Origin: Flavobacteria bacterium RIFCSPLOWO2_12_FULL_35_11
GTDB lineage: Bacteria > Bacteroidota > Bacteroidia > Flavobacteriales > Flavobacteriaceae
Direction: 5' to 3'
Assembly (NCBI GenBank): GCA_001800975.1
Contig: MGWK01000053.1
Coordinates: 1-64,000, forward strand
Length of the DNA: 64,000 nt
The position numbers and the translations under genes were made by a program. Of this stretch, positions 35,692-45,136 are shown piece by piece; position 1 is the stretch's first letter; each line of letters starts with the position of its first letter. Under the pieces are notes generated by a model. It worked only from the letters and a program-made list of their open reading frames with translations. It was not told the origin of the DNA and searched no databases.

Positions 35692-36294
35692 TTATGAAGT
35701 GCGTTTTGTTATTTCGTCACGAATTTTTGCGGCCAATTCATAATCTTCATTTAGAACGGCTTTACTTAATTTTTCATTTAATTCTTCAAGGGTATCTTTT
35801 GAAAACGAACTTGCCTTTACAGGTTCCTCAATTAATTTTTCAATGCTTAAGCTGTCTTTTTCGTCCGTTAATTCATCTTTGGCTTTTAAATAGATTCCGG
35901 CCTTGTCCAAAATATTTTCATAGGTATAAATTGGCGCATTAAATCGCGTTGCCAAAGCAATGGCGTCGGAAGTTCGGGTATCAATAATTTCTTCAATTTT
36001 ATCGCGCTCACAAATCAAACTTGAATAAAACACGCCATCAACTAGTTTATGAATGATTACTTGTTTAATTGCAATGTGAAATCGGTCGGCGAAAGTCTTA
36101 AATAAGTCGTGGGTAAGCGGGCGTGGAGGTTTAATTTCTTTTTCCAAAGCAATGGCGATGGACTGTGCTTCAAAGGCTCCGATAACAATCGGCAAGGTCC
36201 TGGTGCCGTCTACTTCACTCAAAACCAATGCGTAAGCACCGCTTTGCGTTTGACTGTAAGATATTCCTTTAATATTTAGGCGAACTAAACTCAT
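35692..36294 (-). CDS. Bifunctional nuclease (BFN/DUF151) with UVR-like tail
   Basis: The 200-residue protein has the BFN domain over residues 1-135 (LVLSEVDGTRTLPIVIGAFEAQSIAI, then RPLTHDLFK and DARTSDAIALA-like TRTSDAIALATRF). A short C-terminal UVR-type helix pair is at about 165-200 (EELNEKLSKAVLNEDYELAA). The family name reflects a plant protein with RNase and DNase activity; the bacterial role is not settled. It may be co-transcribed with the transporter 11 bases downstream. Confidence 0.92.
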   Translation of the reverse strand: MSLVRLNIKGISYSQTQSGAYALVLSEVDGTRTLPIVIGAFEAQSIAIALEKEIKPPRPLTHDLFKTFADRFHIAIKQVIIHKLVDGVFYSSLICERDKIEEIIDTRTSDAIALATRFNAPIYTYENILDKAGIYLKAKDELTDEKDSLSIEKLIEEPVKASSFSKDTLEELNEKLSKAVLNEDYELAAKIRDEITKRTS

Positions 36295-36382
36295 AAGTTA
36301 AAATTAACAAAAAAGACCGTCTAATCAAAGGATTTTATCCCAATAATTAGGCAGCCTAATTTAGAGGCACAATTTAATAAAA

Positions 36383-37345
36383 TTATGCGTTAATCGCTTT
36401 AAATTCTTTTAACTTTTCAATTAATTTTGGCACCACTTCAAAAGCATCACCAACGATACCATAATCTGCCGCTTTAAAGAACGGTGCTTCTGGATCGGTA
36501 TTGATGACCACTTTAATTTTTGAGGAGTTCACGCCGGCCAAATGCTGAATGGCGCCTGAAATTCCAATGGCAATGTATAAGTTTGAAGACACCGGTTTTC
36601 CGGTTTGCCCAACATGTTCACTGTGAGGTCTCCAGCCTAAATCCGATACTGGTTTTGAACAGGCTGTCGCTGCGCCTAAAACACTTGCCAGCTCTTCAAT
36701 CATTCCCCAATTTTCCGGACCTTTCAATCCTCTTCCTCCTGAAACAACAATATCTGCATCAGCAATGGTAACTTTACCCGAAGTTTGCTCAATTGAGGTA
36801 GAAACTAAATTGCTTTCAACCAATACCGGTGAAAATTCCTCGCTTGCGCCAGAAACCTTGTTTTCAACCAAACCGAATGCGTTTTTGGCAAGTGCAATAA
36901 CTTTAATATCGGTTAGTATTTGTGTGTTGTTAAATGCTTTGTTGGAAAACGTTTTTCTTTTCACTGTAAAAGGCGCAGTGGCGCTTGGCAACGCGATCAC
37001 ATTGCTTGCAAAACCCGCATTTAAATTGGCGGCAACCATAGGGGCAAAGTACAATCCATTCGCATTTGAATCGATGATGACAACTTGTGCGCTTTCTTTT
37101 TCTGCAGCTTGTTTTACAATATTGGCAACTATTTTAGCATTAAAAATTTTCAACGCATTATTTGTGACAGTTAATACTTTTTCGGCACCATAGTTATATA
37201 GTATTGATGGGTCACTTGAATTTATCGTCAATACCACTACGTTGGTTCCCAATTGCTCTGCAACTTTTTTCCCGTAGGAAGTAACTTCTAAAGCAGATTT
37301 TTTAAATTTTCCTTCCGATGATTCGGCAAAAACTAATACTGACAT
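36383..37345 (-). CDS. etfA: Electron transfer flavoprotein subunit alpha
   Basis: The 320-residue protein has an N-terminal domain (MSVLVFAESSEGKFKKSALE) and the C-terminal FAD-binding domain with SGGRGLKGPENW, GWRPHSEHVGQTGKPVSSNL and GISGAIQHLAGV. With EtfB it carries electrons from acyl-CoA and other dehydrogenases to the respiratory chain through ETF-quinone oxidoreductase, which is not in the window. It follows etfB by 107 bases of repeat-containing DNA. Confidence 0.96.
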   Translation of the reverse strand: MSVLVFAESSEGKFKKSALEVTSYGKKVAEQLGTNVVVLTINSSDPSILYNYGAEKVLTVTNNALKIFNAKIVANIVKQAAEKESAQVVIIDSNANGLYFAPMVAANLNAGFASNVIALPSATAPFTVKRKTFSNKAFNNTQILTDIKVIALAKNAFGLVENKVSGASEEFSPVLVESNLVSTSIEQTSGKVTIADADIVVSGGRGLKGPENWGMIEELASVLGAATACSKPVSDLGWRPHSEHVGQTGKPVSSNLYIAIGISGAIQHLAGVNSSKIKVVINTDPEAPFFKAADYGIVGDAFEVVPKLIEKLKEFKAINA

Positions 37346-37423
37346 ATTATTTTTAGATTTTGGATTTTAGATTTAAAACTAAAATGAATTTATATTTTTA
37401 ATTCTTGTTTAACAGGTAAACGA

Positions 37424-37446
37424 ATAAACAAATAAACGTTTAAACA
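37424..37446 (+). repeat. Dispersed 23-bp AT-rich repeat, copy B
   Basis: The copy starts ATAAACAAATAAACG and ends TTTAAACA, matching the minus-strand copy at 34187-34209 at 21 of 23 positions. Nearby at 37347-37375 is a run of TTTTAGATT-type units. Both lie between etfB and etfA. Confidence 0.6.
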
Positions 37447-37452
37447 ATGGTT

Positions 37453-38199
37453 TTAAATAACTTTTGCTTCGTTGTGCAATAAATTAATGAGTTCATCCAC
37501 ATTGTCTGCGCTCACTAATTTACAGGCAGATTTTGCTGCCTGTTTTTCAAAAGAAACAATGGAAGTTGTTGCATTTCCATTGGAAGATTCAACAATGGTC
37601 AATGGTTTTTGACGCGCCATCATAATGCCGCGCATATTTGGAATTCGCAAATCTTTTTCTTCAACCAAACCTTTTTGTCCGGCAATAATCAAAGGAAGGT
37701 TTGAAGAAAGAATTTCTTTTCCGCCATCAATTTCACGAGAAATAGTGGCTTTATCACCTTCAATTTCTAGTCCGATACAGGCATTCACAAAATTATAGCC
37801 TAAAATTGTGGCAAGCATTGCAGGCACCATTCCGCCGTTATAATCGATAGATTCTTTTCCTGCAAGCACTAAATTATAACCGCCGTTTTTTACCACTTCG
37901 GACAATTCTTTTGCAACGGTAAAACCGTCTAAAGCTTCCGTATTTACCCTAATGGCATCGTCGGCGCCAATGGCCAAAGCTTTGCGCAAAGTAGGTTCTG
38001 TAGTAACATTTCCAACGGTGGCAACGGTTACGGTTGCTCCTTGTTTTTCTTTAAACCACATGGCTCTTGTCAACGCAAATTCATCATAGGGATTTATTAC
38101 ATATTGCACGCCATTACTGTCGAATTTAGCATTATTTTCAGTAAAATTTATCTTCGAAGTAGTGTCCGGAACGTGACTGATACAAACTAATATTTTCAT
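37453..38199 (-). CDS. etfB: Electron transfer flavoprotein subunit beta
   Basis: The 248-residue protein starts MKILVCISHVPDTTSKINF and includes NPYDEFALTRAMW, the AMP/FAD-pocket region VLAGKESIDYNGGMVPAMLA and the recognition-loop-like segment RIPNMRGIMMARQKPL. It pairs with EtfA to form the ETF heterodimer in the cytoplasm. The gene is first of the pair and is divergent from pdhB. Confidence 0.96.
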   Translation of the reverse strand: MKILVCISHVPDTTSKINFTENNAKFDSNGVQYVINPYDEFALTRAMWFKEKQGATVTVATVGNVTTEPTLRKALAIGADDAIRVNTEALDGFTVAKELSEVVKNGGYNLVLAGKESIDYNGGMVPAMLATILGYNFVNACIGLEIEGDKATISREIDGGKEILSSNLPLIIAGQKGLVEEKDLRIPNMRGIMMARQKPLTIVESSNGNATTSIVSFEKQAAKSACKLVSADNVDELINLLHNEAKVI

Positions 38200-38263
38200 G
38201 GAATCTAGGTGTTTGGATATTTGGTATAAAATTACACGTCTTTTTATTTATTCAGCTACGAAT

Positions 38264-38309
38264 ATAGTAATTTTTTTAAAAATATTATGCACGCATAGTA
38301 ATTTTTTTA
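38264..38309. promoter_or_regulatory. Paired direct repeat in the etfB-pdhB intergenic region
   Basis: The 15-base word ATAGTAATTTTTTTA occurs at 38264-38278 and again at 38295-38309, 31 bases apart (about three helical turns), around a short inverted repeat TATGC-AC-GCATA. It lies just upstream of the predicted pdhB promoter and could be an operator. Confidence 0.4.
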
Positions 38310-38324
38310 TTAAAACATTATTTT

Positions 38325-38356
38325 TTTGAAAGAACTAGGATAATTGCTTAATTTTG
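38325..38356 (+). promoter_or_regulatory. Predicted pdhB promoter
   Basis: TTTG at 38325-38328, a 20-base spacer and TAATTTTG at 38349-38356 fit the consensus. The pdhB ATG is at 38379. Confidence 0.6.
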
Positions 38357-38378
38357 CAAATCCTAAAAAATAGAAAAG

Positions 38379-39359
38379 ATGAAGACTATACAATTTAGAG
38401 AAGCCATTTGTGAGGCCATGAGTGAAGAAATGAGAAGGGATGAAACCATTTACCTGATAGGGGAAGAGGTTGCTGAATACAATGGTGCCTATAAAGCATC
38501 AAAAGGAATGTTGGATGAATTTGGCGCAAAACGCGTAATTGATTCTCCAATTGCCGAATTGGGTTTTACCGGAATCGCTATTGGATCTGCCATGAACGGA
38601 AACAGACCAATAGTTGAATATATGACCTTTAACTTTGCCTTGGTTGGTATTGACCAAATTATAAATAACGCCGCGAAAATAAGACAAATGTCGGGCGGAC
38701 AAATAAATTGTCCTATTGTTTTTCGTGGTCCAACCGGATCTGCAGGCCAGTTGGGAGCCACACATTCACAGGCATTTGAAAATTGGTTTGCAAACACTCC
38801 CGGTTTAAAAGTGGTGGTGCCATCAAATCCTTATGATGCAAAGGGATTGCTAAAAGCTGCAATTAGAGATGATGACCCGGTTATTTTTATGGAATCGGAA
38901 CAAATGTATGGCGATAAAGGGGAAGTGCCAGATGGAGAATATATTGTGCCAATTGGCGTTGCCGACATAAAAAGAGAAGGAACGGATGTAACAATAGTTT
39001 CTTTCGGAAAAATAATTAAAGAGGCTTATAAAGCCGCTGAAATTTTGGAAAAAGAAGGAATTTCAGTTGAAATCATAGATTTGCGAACCATTAGACCAAT
39101 GGATAGCGAAGCCATTTTTAAATCGGTAAGAAAAACAAACCGATTGGTTATTCTTGAAGAAGCTTGGCCTTTTGGCAGTGTCTCTTCTGAAATTGCCTTT
39201 CAAGTGCAAGAAAATATATTTGATTATTTAGATGCACCCATAAAAAGAATCACCACTGCAGATACGCCTGCACCTTATTCTCCAGTTTTATTGGAAGAAT
39301 GGTTGCCAAACGCAAATGATGTCGTAAAAGCGGTGAAAGAAGTTTTGTATAAAAAATAA
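38379..39359 (+). CDS. pdhB: Pyruvate dehydrogenase E1 component subunit beta
   Basis: The 326-residue protein is a transketolase-type E1 beta chain: REAICEAMSEEMRRDETIYLIGEEVAEYNGAY-type start, then TPIAELGFTG-like SPIAELGFTGIAIGSAMNG, the PTGSAGQLGATHSQAFENWF region, VIFMESEQMYG, and the C-terminal ILEEAWPFGSVSSEI. It forms the thiamine-dependent E1 with an alpha subunit not present here, making acetyl-CoA from pyruvate. A related 2-oxoacid substrate is possible but the wording of motifs favours pyruvate. Confidence 0.9.
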   Translation: MKTIQFREAICEAMSEEMRRDETIYLIGEEVAEYNGAYKASKGMLDEFGAKRVIDSPIAELGFTGIAIGSAMNGNRPIVEYMTFNFALVGIDQIINNAAKIRQMSGGQINCPIVFRGPTGSAGQLGATHSQAFENWFANTPGLKVVVPSNPYDAKGLLKAAIRDDDPVIFMESEQMYGDKGEVPDGEYIVPIGVADIKREGTDVTIVSFGKIIKEAYKAAEILEKEGISVEIIDLRTIRPMDSEAIFKSVRKTNRLVILEEAWPFGSVSSEIAFQVQENIFDYLDAPIKRITTADTPAPYSPVLLEEWLPNANDVVKAVKEVLYKK

Positions 39360-39414
39360 GGGCATAATATTTGCTCTGCAACTACCTTTCAAAATTATCT
39401 TGAAAGGTTTTTTT

Positions 39415-41913
39415 ATGATGACAAAAAAATATATTTTCTTAAGTTTTCTGTTTACACTTGTTTTTTTTACCGGGTTTTCCCAAGTAAAAATAAGCGGTGT
39501 TGTTAAGGACGAAAAAAATCAATCTGTTCCGTTTGCCAATATTGTTTTTACAGGTTCTTCCATAGGAACCGTTTCCGATGAAAACGGGAAGTTTTATCTG
39601 GAATCAAATAAAACCTACACCAAAATTGAAGTTTCTTTTTTGGGTTATGAAACCAAAACCATTCCTGTTAAAAGCAGGGATTTTAATTTAACCATTGTCT
39701 TAAAAGAAGAAGCCGCACGATTGGAGCAGGTTTTCATCTACAGTGGAAAGGTTAAGAAAAAAGGGAATCCGGCCATTGCCATCTTGGAAAAAATTTGGGC
39801 TAAAAAACGACAAAACGGCATCTACTTATTTGATCAATACCAATATGAAAAGTACGAAAAACTGGAGTTTGATATGAATAATGTGGACAGTGCTATGATT
39901 AAAAGCAAGCTTTTTAAAGGCATGGAGTTTATTTTTGAAGGCATTGACACTTCAAACGTCACGGGAAAAGCATTTTTACCCATTTTTATCAACGAATCCG
40001 TTTATGCTTCTTTTGGAAAAAATAAGGGCGGAAAAAAACTCCGGGAAGATTTGGTAGCCAATAAAAATTCAGGTTTCAATAACAATCAAAATGTCATTGC
40101 TTTTATCAAAGATTTGTATGTAGATTATAATGTTTATGACAGCTACATCAAGATTTTCGACAAAAGTTTTGTGAGCCCAATTTCTAAAGCCGCAGGCGTT
40201 TCAACGTATAATTACATATTGGCCGACAGTGCTTTTATCGACAATAAATGGTGTTTTAATATTTTATATTATCCCCGCAGAAAAGGAGAAATGACTTTTA
40301 AAGGTGATTTTTGGGTGAATGACAGCACTTTTGCCATCAAAGAAATTAATATGCAGGCCAATAAAAGCGCCAATATTAACTGGGTAAAAGACATTTATAT
40401 TGAGCAGGAATTTGAGGTATTAAATGATTCGGTGTTTTTGCTGAAACGCGATTATATGATGTCCGATTTCAGTTTGAACAAAAAAGACAAATCCAAAGGT
40501 TTGTATGGCAAAAGAACTACTATGTACAAGGATTATAACTTCAACCTAAAAAAAGAGGATGCTTTTTATAATGAAGAAATTAATGCTTACGATAAAAATA
40601 TTTATACAAAAGCCGATGATTATTGGGACCAAAACAGGCAAGAGCAATTAAATGAAAATGAACAGGGAATCTATAAAATGTTAGATACCTTGGCTACCGT
40701 TCCTAAATTTAAACGCATTTATAATTTGGTTTCTATCTTGGGTTCCGGATATATAGAAATGAATAAATTTGATTTTGGCGATGTTTTTTCAACCTTCGGA
40801 AAAAATGATGTTGAAGGATGGCGTTTGCGTGCAGGAGGAAGAACTTATTTAGGAGGAAATGAGCCCTGGCGTTTGCAGGGATATACAGCCTATGGTTTTA
40901 AAGATGATAAATTTAAATATGGCATTTCTGGGAAATGGATGATGAATCCGAAAAGCAGGTTTACGGTTGGCTTAGGAAACAGGCGCGATGTGGAACAAAT
41001 TGGCGTAAGCTTAACCACTACAAATGATGTGATGGGCAGAAGTTTTGCTTCCTCTTCGTTATTTTCTTCGGGCGACAACAGCAAGCTGACTTCAATTAAT
41101 TTGTCAAATTTTTTCATGTCAATTGAACCTCGAAATAATTTAGAATTTCGTGTAGGAGCATCATACAGAACATTGGAATCGGCTTCGCCAGAAACTTTTA
41201 ATCTGGATTATTGGGTTGATAAAGAGAACAATATTAAAAAAGCGGACTTGGCGCAATCGGAAATCGATTTTTCTGTGAGGTATACCCCAAACAGAAAAAC
41301 CATTGGTTACGGCGTGGAACGCAATGAAGTAACCGACACGTATTCTACCTTATTTATAAATTATTCAAAAGGGATTAAAGGTCTATTTAACAGCGATTTT
41401 GATTACCAAAAGGTTCAGTTTTATTATCGTCAGCCCATATTGATTGGAGGTTTAGGAAGAATGTTCATCACTTTTGAAGTTGGAAAAACATTTGGTGAAG
41501 TGCCTCTCGGATTATTAAATGTGGTGCCTGGAAATCAATCTTATTTTACCATAGAAAACACGTATTCCTTATTGGATTATTATGAATTTGTGACCGACAC
41601 TTATGCTTCACTTCATGTGGAGCACAATTTTAATGGCAAATTTTTGTCGAGAATTCCATTGTTAAAAAAACTTAATTTGCGCGAAATTGTTGGCGTAAAA
41701 GGGGTTTGGGGAGAAATTTCCGATAAAAATATTGCCTTAAGCGCTTCAAACATAAATTATGTGGCGCCTACAAAAGGATATTATGAATACAGCGTTGGAA
41801 TTGGCAATATATTTAAGGTTTTCAGAATTGATTTTAGCTGGAGAGGAAACTATAGAGATGTGCCTAATGCCAATAATTTTGCCATAAAAGGCGCCTTCGG
41901 ATTTCATTTCTAA
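39415..41913 (+). CDS. DUF5686 / CarboxypepD_reg-like outer-membrane protein
   Basis: From the ATG at 39415 the protein has 832 residues with a signal peptide ending near FFTGFSQ. Residues about 25-105 form a CarboxypepD_reg-like domain (KISGVVKDEKNQSVPFANIV). The long remainder fits DUF5686: IAILEKIWAKKRQ, a middle soluble part, and a barrel-like C terminus ending FAIKGAFGFHF. Such proteins are thought to be outer-membrane and are of unknown function. An upstream TTG would spoil the signal peptide. It lies 55 bases after pdhB. Confidence 0.88.
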   Translation: MMTKKYIFLSFLFTLVFFTGFSQVKISGVVKDEKNQSVPFANIVFTGSSIGTVSDENGKFYLESNKTYTKIEVSFLGYETKTIPVKSRDFNLTIVLKEEAARLEQVFIYSGKVKKKGNPAIAILEKIWAKKRQNGIYLFDQYQYEKYEKLEFDMNNVDSAMIKSKLFKGMEFIFEGIDTSNVTGKAFLPIFINESVYASFGKNKGGKKLREDLVANKNSGFNNNQNVIAFIKDLYVDYNVYDSYIKIFDKSFVSPISKAAGVSTYNYILADSAFIDNKWCFNILYYPRRKGEMTFKGDFWVNDSTFAIKEINMQANKSANINWVKDIYIEQEFEVLNDSVFLLKRDYMMSDFSLNKKDKSKGLYGKRTTMYKDYNFNLKKEDAFYNEEINAYDKNIYTKADDYWDQNRQEQLNENEQGIYKMLDTLATVPKFKRIYNLVSILGSGYIEMNKFDFGDVFSTFGKNDVEGWRLRAGGRTYLGGNEPWRLQGYTAYGFKDDKFKYGISGKWMMNPKSRFTVGLGNRRDVEQIGVSLTTTNDVMGRSFASSSLFSSGDNSKLTSINLSNFFMSIEPRNNLEFRVGASYRTLESASPETFNLDYWVDKENNIKKADLAQSEIDFSVRYTPNRKTIGYGVERNEVTDTYSTLFINYSKGIKGLFNSDFDYQKVQFYYRQPILIGGLGRMFITFEVGKTFGEVPLGLLNVVPGNQSYFTIENTYSLLDYYEFVTDTYASLHVEHNFNGKFLSRIPLLKKLNLREIVGVKGVWGEISDKNIALSASNINYVAPTKGYYEYSVGIGNIFKVFRIDFSWRGNYRDVPNANNFAIKGAFGFHF

Positions 41914-41932
41914 AATTTACTGCAATTAGGCG

Positions 41933-41961
41933 TTTGTTGGAATATGATTTTTGTATTTTTG
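41933..41961 (+). promoter_or_regulatory. Predicted ppa promoter
   Basis: TTTG at 41933-41936, a 17-base spacer and TATTTTTG at 41954-41961 fit the consensus. The ppa ATG is at 41984. Confidence 0.55.
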
Positions 41962-41983
41962 AAAAAAATTTAACTAATAGAAA

Positions 41984-42511
41984 ATGAGCAATAAAACCGA
42001 GAAAACATTCGACGTATTAATTGAGATACCAAAAGGAAGTAGAAATAAGTATGAGTATGATTTTGTGTTGCATAAAATTAGATTCGACAGAATGTTATTT
42101 TCTTCTATGATGTATCCTGGAGATTACGGATTTATTCCTGAAACATTGGCCTTGGATAAAGATCCGCTGGATGTTTTAGTTTTGGGAGGCGAACCAACAT
42201 TCCCTATGTGCGTAATGGAAGTTAAACCCATTGGCGTATTTCATATGACTGATGAAAAAGGGCCGGATGAAAAAATTATTTGTGTCCCTATTTCTGATCC
42301 AATTTGGAACCAGTTAAATGATATTTCCGATATGAATCCTCATCAGGTAAAAGAGATTGAACACTTCTTCCAGGTATATAAAGATTTGGAAAAAAAGAAA
42401 GTTGATGTTGGCGGTTGGGGTGATGTAAAAGAAGCCTATGCGATTGTTGCGAAATGTATAGAACGATACAATTTAAGCGAACATAAGAAAAAAAGGACTT
42501 TTACCATATAA
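41984..42511 (+). CDS. ppa: Soluble inorganic pyrophosphatase, family I
   Basis: The 175-residue protein carries EIPKGSRNKYEYDFV, MMYPGDYGFIPETLALDKDP with the metal-binding DPLDVLVLG, and VKEIEHFFQVYKDLEKKKV. It splits pyrophosphate to phosphate in the cytoplasm. It has its own promoter and terminator and lies 130 bases ahead of the membrane pyrophosphatase gene. Confidence 0.97.
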   Translation: MSNKTEKTFDVLIEIPKGSRNKYEYDFVLHKIRFDRMLFSSMMYPGDYGFIPETLALDKDPLDVLVLGGEPTFPMCVMEVKPIGVFHMTDEKGPDEKIICVPISDPIWNQLNDISDMNPHQVKEIEHFFQVYKDLEKKKVDVGGWGDVKEAYAIVAKCIERYNLSEHKKKRTFTI

Positions 42512-42536
42512 TCGATAAATAAAAGACCATAAAATT

Positions 42537-42570
42537 AAACCATCTTTAAAAATTATAGATGGTTTTTTTT
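42537..42570 (+). terminator. ppa terminator
   Basis: AAACCATCT (42537-42545) pairs with AGATGGTTT (42557-42565) across an 11-base loop, followed by five more T. Confidence 0.8.
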
Positions 42571-42641
42571 ATCTGTCTAATTTTACTAATTTTAGCCCCT
42601 GTTAAAAAAAAATTAACTAATTATAACAAACATTTAAAGAA

Positions 42642-45035
42642 ATGGAATTAATAGTAAATTATTTGCCTCTGTTTGGTGTAGCGGCACTTGTATTTGTGTT
42701 TTTCAAAAACTCTTGGGTTGCCAAACAAGATGGAGGAAATGAAAAAATGGCAAGAATTGCAAAGAATATTGCCGATGGTGCAATGTCATTTTTGAAAGCT
42801 GAGTATAAAATACTTTCAATTTTTGTGGCTGCCGTTGCAATATTACTTTATTTCAAAGGAACCTATGAAGAAGGGTCAAACGGAATGGTTGCATTATCCT
42901 TTGTTGTTGGAGCTGTTTGTTCAGCTTTGGCAGGTTTTATAGGTATGAAAGTTGCCACCAAAGCAAACGTAAGAACTACGCAAGCTGCAAGAACTTCCTT
43001 AGGAAAAGCTTTAGAAGTAGCTTTTGCAGGTGGTGCAGTGATGGGATTGGGCGTTGTTGGTCTGGGTGTTTTAGGATTGAGTTCATTATTTATGTTTTAT
43101 AGCGGACAAGGTTGGGAAATTTCTGAAGTGCTGAATGTACTTTCAGGATTCTCACTTGGAGCGTCATCAATTGCTTTGTTTGCCCGTGTTGGTGGCGGTA
43201 TTTATACCAAAGCTGCCGATGTTGGCGCCGATCTTGTTGGTAAAGTGGAAGCCGGTATTCCGGAAGATCACCCTTTAAATCCTGCTACTATCGCTGATAA
43301 CGTTGGGGATAATGTTGGAGACGTTGCCGGTATGGGAGCCGATTTATTTGAATCTTATGTAGGTTCTATTGTTGGAACGATGGTATTGGGAGCTGCTTTT
43401 GTGACTTTACCTGCTTTTCAGACTTCGTTTGATGGCTTAGGTGCTATTTATTTGCCAATGGTTTTAGCGGCAGTTGGTATTATTATGTCAATTATCGGAA
43501 CTTTCTTTGTAAAAGTAAAAGACGGCGGAAATCCTCAAACCGCTTTAAATATTGGTGAATTTGGATCTGCGGGTTTAATGGTTGTTGCTTCTTATTTTGT
43601 AATAGAGCAAATGCTTCCTGAAACTTGGATGTTTAAAGGTGTTGAATACACTTCAATGGGTGTTTTTTGGGCAACAATTGCTGGCTTGGTGGCCGGTTTA
43701 TTGGTAGGAAAAGTTACAGAATATTATACTGCAACAGGAAAAAAACCTGTAATGTCTATTGTTAGACAATCTGAAACTGGAGCAGCAACAAATATTATTG
43801 CAGGATTGGGTGTTGGAATGATGTCAACCGCCATTCCTATTCTTTTAATTGCAGCTGCGATTTTAGTTTCGCATCATTTTGCCGGTTTATATGGTATTGC
43901 CATTGCAGCCGTTGGGATGTTGGCAAATACAGGAATTCAGTTGGCTGTTGATGCTTACGGTCCAATTTCTGACAATGCGGGTGGTATTGCCGAAATGGCT
44001 GAATTGCCAAAAGAAGTGCGTGAGCGTACAGATAAATTAGATGCCGTTGGAAATACAACTGCAGCTATCGGAAAAGGATTCGCCATTGCTTCTGCCGCTT
44101 TAACGGCTTTGGCTTTGTTTGCAGCATTTATGCAAACGGCAAATTTAACTTCTATTGATGTTTCCAGACCTGAAATTATGGCCGGACTTTTTGTGGGTGG
44201 TATGTTGCCGTTCGTTTTTTCAGCATTGTCTATGAATGCCGTCGGACGTGCAGCTATGGCTATGATTGAAGAGGTTCGTCGTCAGTTTAAAGATATTCCT
44301 GAGTTGAAAGCCGCCTTGGTGGTAATGAAAAAATATGATTCGGATATGTCTAAAGCAACTCCGGAAGACAGAAAAATATTCGACGCTGCCGATGGTGTAG
44401 CCGATTACTCAAAATGTGTTGAAATCTCCACAAAAGCTTCATTAAGAGAAATGGTATTGCCAGGTTTAATGGCGATTACGGTACCTGTTTTGGTAGGATA
44501 TATTGGTGGCGCACAAATGTTAGGAGGCTTATTGGCTGGTGTAACAGTTACAGGCGTATTAATGGCTATTTTCCAATCAAATGCAGGTGGTGCCTGGGAC
44601 AATGCCAAAAAAACAATTGAAGAAAAAGGATTAAAAGGAACTGATACGCATAAAGCGGCAGTAGTTGGCGATACCGTTGGAGATCCATTTAAAGATACTT
44701 CAGGACCATCATTAAATATTTTATTGAAATTAATGTCGGTTGTGGCATTGGTGATTGCGCCAAGTATTGCATTAGATCCTTCTGAAGTTGCCGCATATAA
44801 TCAAGAAAATGCACCAACAGAAATGGTTTCTCAAGAAATTTCCAAAGAAGTGCAAGTAATTATGAGCACTAATGAAGATGGATCCATAAAAGCGGTTGTT
44901 ACCTCAACAACTACTGAAAATGGAACAGCCACAACGGATGAAAAAGTTTTTGAAGGAACCGAAGAAGAAGTGAAAGCTGAAATTCAAAATCTTAAGGACG
45001 TTAAAGTTGAAGTGAAAACTATAGAAGAAGAGTAA
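42642..45035 (+). CDS. hppA: Membrane-bound ion-translocating pyrophosphatase
   Basis: The 797-residue protein has about 16 membrane segments and the M-PPase signatures [39 protein letters not shown], and [30 protein letters not shown] has Ala where potassium-independent enzymes have Lys, so it is probably potassium-dependent. The gate glutamate sits in DLFESY rather than four residues later, as in sodium pumps and some proton pumps; sodium transport is thus possible. After the last helix ([12 protein letters not shown]) it keeps a hydrophilic, acidic tail of about 80 residues, longer than the family norm. It pumps ions at the cost of pyrophosphate. Confidence 0.95.
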   Translation: MELIVNYLPLFGVAALVFVFFKNSWVAKQDGGNEKMARIAKNIADGAMSFLKAEYKILSIFVAAVAILLYFKGTYEEGSNGMVALSFVVGAVCSALAGFIGMKVATKANVRTTQAARTSLGKALEVAFAGGAVMGLGVVGLGVLGLSSLFMFYSGQGWEISEVLNVLSGFSLGASSIALFARVGGGIYTKAADVGADLVGKVEAGIPEDHPLNPATIADNVGDNVGDVAGMGADLFESYVGSIVGTMVLGAAFVTLPAFQTSFDGLGAIYLPMVLAAVGIIMSIIGTFFVKVKDGGNPQTALNIGEFGSAGLMVVASYFVIEQMLPETWMFKGVEYTSMGVFWATIAGLVAGLLVGKVTEYYTATGKKPVMSIVRQSETGAATNIIAGLGVGMMSTAIPILLIAAAILVSHHFAGLYGIAIAAVGMLANTGIQLAVDAYGPISDNAGGIAEMAELPKEVRERTDKLDAVGNTTAAIGKGFAIASAALTALALFAAFMQTANLTSIDVSRPEIMAGLFVGGMLPFVFSALSMNAVGRAAMAMIEEVRRQFKDIPELKAALVVMKKYDSDMSKATPEDRKIFDAADGVADYSKCVEISTKASLREMVLPGLMAITVPVLVGYIGGAQMLGGLLAGVTVTGVLMAIFQSNAGGAWDNAKKTIEEKGLKGTDTHKAAVVGDTVGDPFKDTSGPSLNILLKLMSVVALVIAPSIALDPSEVAAYNQENAPTEMVSQEISKEVQVIMSTNEDGSIKAVVTSTTTENGTATTDEKVFEGTEEEVKAEIQNLKDVKVEVKTIEEE

Positions 45036-45070
45036 ATCTTAAGGGATTTTTAAATTTAGATTATATCAAA

Positions 45071-45098
45071 AAAAATTCCGCCAATTGGCGGAATTTTT
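45071..45098. terminator. Bidirectional terminator after hppA
   Basis: AAAAATTCCGCC (45071-45082) pairs perfectly with GGCGGAATTTTT (45087-45098), loop AATT, with A and T runs on both sides. It serves hppA and the convergent lipoprotein gene. Confidence 0.88.
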
Positions 45099-45136
45099 AG
45101 TTTAAAATATCATTGAATTTTATATAGATTTAAAAA

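Noticed and set aside
36347-36361. Palindrome ATTAGGCAGCCTAAT between the nuclease gene and etfA
   Set aside because: The stem is short with a tight loop and is not followed by a U-run, so I do not call a terminator or operator.
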